From the NCBI GenBank assembly GCA_949286815.1, contig CASEEB010000150.1, forward strand, positions 1 through 5,432: a stretch of 5,432 nucleotides of DNA, read 5' to 3'. The stretch is from an uncultured Eubacteriales bacterium (GTDB taxonomy: Bacteria > Bacillota > Clostridia > Oscillospirales > CAG-272). This document shows positions 4,927 through 5,432 of the stretch, one piece after another. The position numbers were made by a program, and so were the translations under genes. The notes beneath the pieces are model-generated. The model did no database searches and had not been told where the DNA came from. It was given only the letters and a program-made list of their open reading frames with translations. Every line of letters begins with the position of its first letter. Positions within the stretch are counted from its first letter, which is position 1.

Positions 4927-5432
4927 ATGTCATTAATAAACATACAAAACCTGACTTTTTCCTATGACGGCAGTTACAGTACAGTCTTTGAGAATGTCAG
5001 TTTTCAGATAGATACCGATTGGAAGCTTGGTTTTATCGGACGTAACGGACGCGGCAAAACCACTTTTCTGAATTTGCTTCTGGGAAAATACAAATACGAG
5101 GGAAAAATCACTTCCTCGGTAAAATTTACTTATTTCCCGTTTGCCGTGGAAAACAAAGAATATTTATCAATCGAAGTGCTTCAGACAATTTGTCCGGAGG
5201 CGCAAGAATGGGAAATTATACGCGAGCTTTCATATCTTCGGGTTGATGACGAGGTTTTGTACCGACCGTTTGAAAATCTCTCGGGCGGTGAACAGACAAA
5301 AGTATTGTTGGCAGGTTTGTTTTTAAAAGAGGGCAATTTCTTGCTGATAGACGAGCCCACAAACCACTTGGACACCGAAGCCAGACAGGTTGTGTCCGAT
5401 TATCTGAAAAAGAAGAAAGGATTTATTCTGGT
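4927..5432 (+). CDS. ABC-F ribosomal protection ATPase, Lsa/CplR-like (partial)
   Basis: The first 168 codons of a gene that runs off the window edge. It contains most of the first ATP-binding domain: Walker A GRNGRGKT at 38-45, signature LSGGEQ at 118-123, and Walker B LLIDEPTNHLD at 139-149 with the ABC-F hallmark EPTNHLD. No membrane segment: ABC-F proteins are soluble and bind the ribosome. The wording TDWKLGFIGRNGRGKTT near residue 30-46 and the YFPF segment after it closely resemble Lsa-type proteins, which displace lincosamides, pleuromutilins and streptogramin A from the ribosome. The resistance assignment is inference because the interdomain linker, which decides drug specificity, lies outside the window. 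ATG 4927 is supported by GGGAGG at 4914-4919, seven bases upstream. A family of about 490 residues is expected. Other ABC-F housekeeping factors (EttA, Uup, YkpA) are less likely by N-terminal similarity. Confidence 0.88.
   Translation, partial: MSLINIQNLTFSYDGSYSTVFENVSFQIDTDWKLGFIGRNGRGKTTFLNLLLGKYKYEGKITSSVKFTYFPFAVENKEYLSIEVLQTICPEAQEWEIIRELSYLRVDDEVLYRPFENLSGGEQTKVLLAGLFLKEGNFLLIDEPTNHLDTEARQVVSDYLKKKKGFIL

Noticed and set aside
1..5432. CRISPR array, tRNA, rRNA, insertion sequence or transposase
   Set aside because: No regularly spaced direct repeats, no cloverleaf, no transposase-like protein and no terminal repeats with target duplication were seen.

Overview
The window looks like a chromosomal segment of a low-to-moderate GC Firmicute, most likely a gut-type member of the Clostridia. 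The evidence is a short clostridial/archaeal-type ThiC lacking the long N-terminal domain, purine-rich AGGAG-type ribosome binding sites, a consensus sigma-A type promoter, and an ABC-F protein of the Lsa/CplR kind known from Firmicutes. I cannot name the species.

Bases 1-3863 are a thiamine (vitamin B1) locus, all on the + strand: thiE (77-715), a small membrane-anchored protein of unknown function (905-1381), thiD (1575-2378), a structured leader with a possible 36-residue open reading frame (2408-2520), and thiC (2523-3827) ending in a good intrinsic terminator (3833-3863). ThiC makes HMP-phosphate from the purine intermediate AIR, ThiD phosphorylates it to HMP-PP, and ThiE joins HMP-PP to thiazole phosphate. 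The pyrimidine branch and the coupling step are therefore present. No thiazole-branch gene (thiS, thiF, thiG, thiH, thiM) lies in the window. The genes are separated by 144-193 base gaps rather than packed tightly. I find no TPP riboswitch consensus in any gap; each gap carries short inverted repeats instead.

Bases 3864-3987 are a GC-rich, inverted-repeat-rich spacer without a convincing gene. Bases 3988-4758 (- strand) encode a class I SAM-dependent methyltransferase of unknown substrate. Upstream of it, 4759-4926 is a divergent control region: a perfect TTGACA-17-TATAAT promoter faces the methyltransferase, a weaker overlapping promoter may face right, and a 14-base dyad lies next to them. 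From 4927 to the window edge runs the N-terminal third or so of an ABC-F ATPase closely resembling Lsa-type antibiotic-resistance (ribosomal protection) proteins.

The most interesting part is the thiC leader. It has a TTG-started 36-codon frame with a good ribosome binding site, it ends two bases before the thiC ATG, and it carries mutually exclusive hairpins. It could be a translation-coupled control element standing in for a TPP riboswitch, or a dispersed structural repeat. The second point of interest is the divergent methyltransferase/ABC-F pair and its control region.
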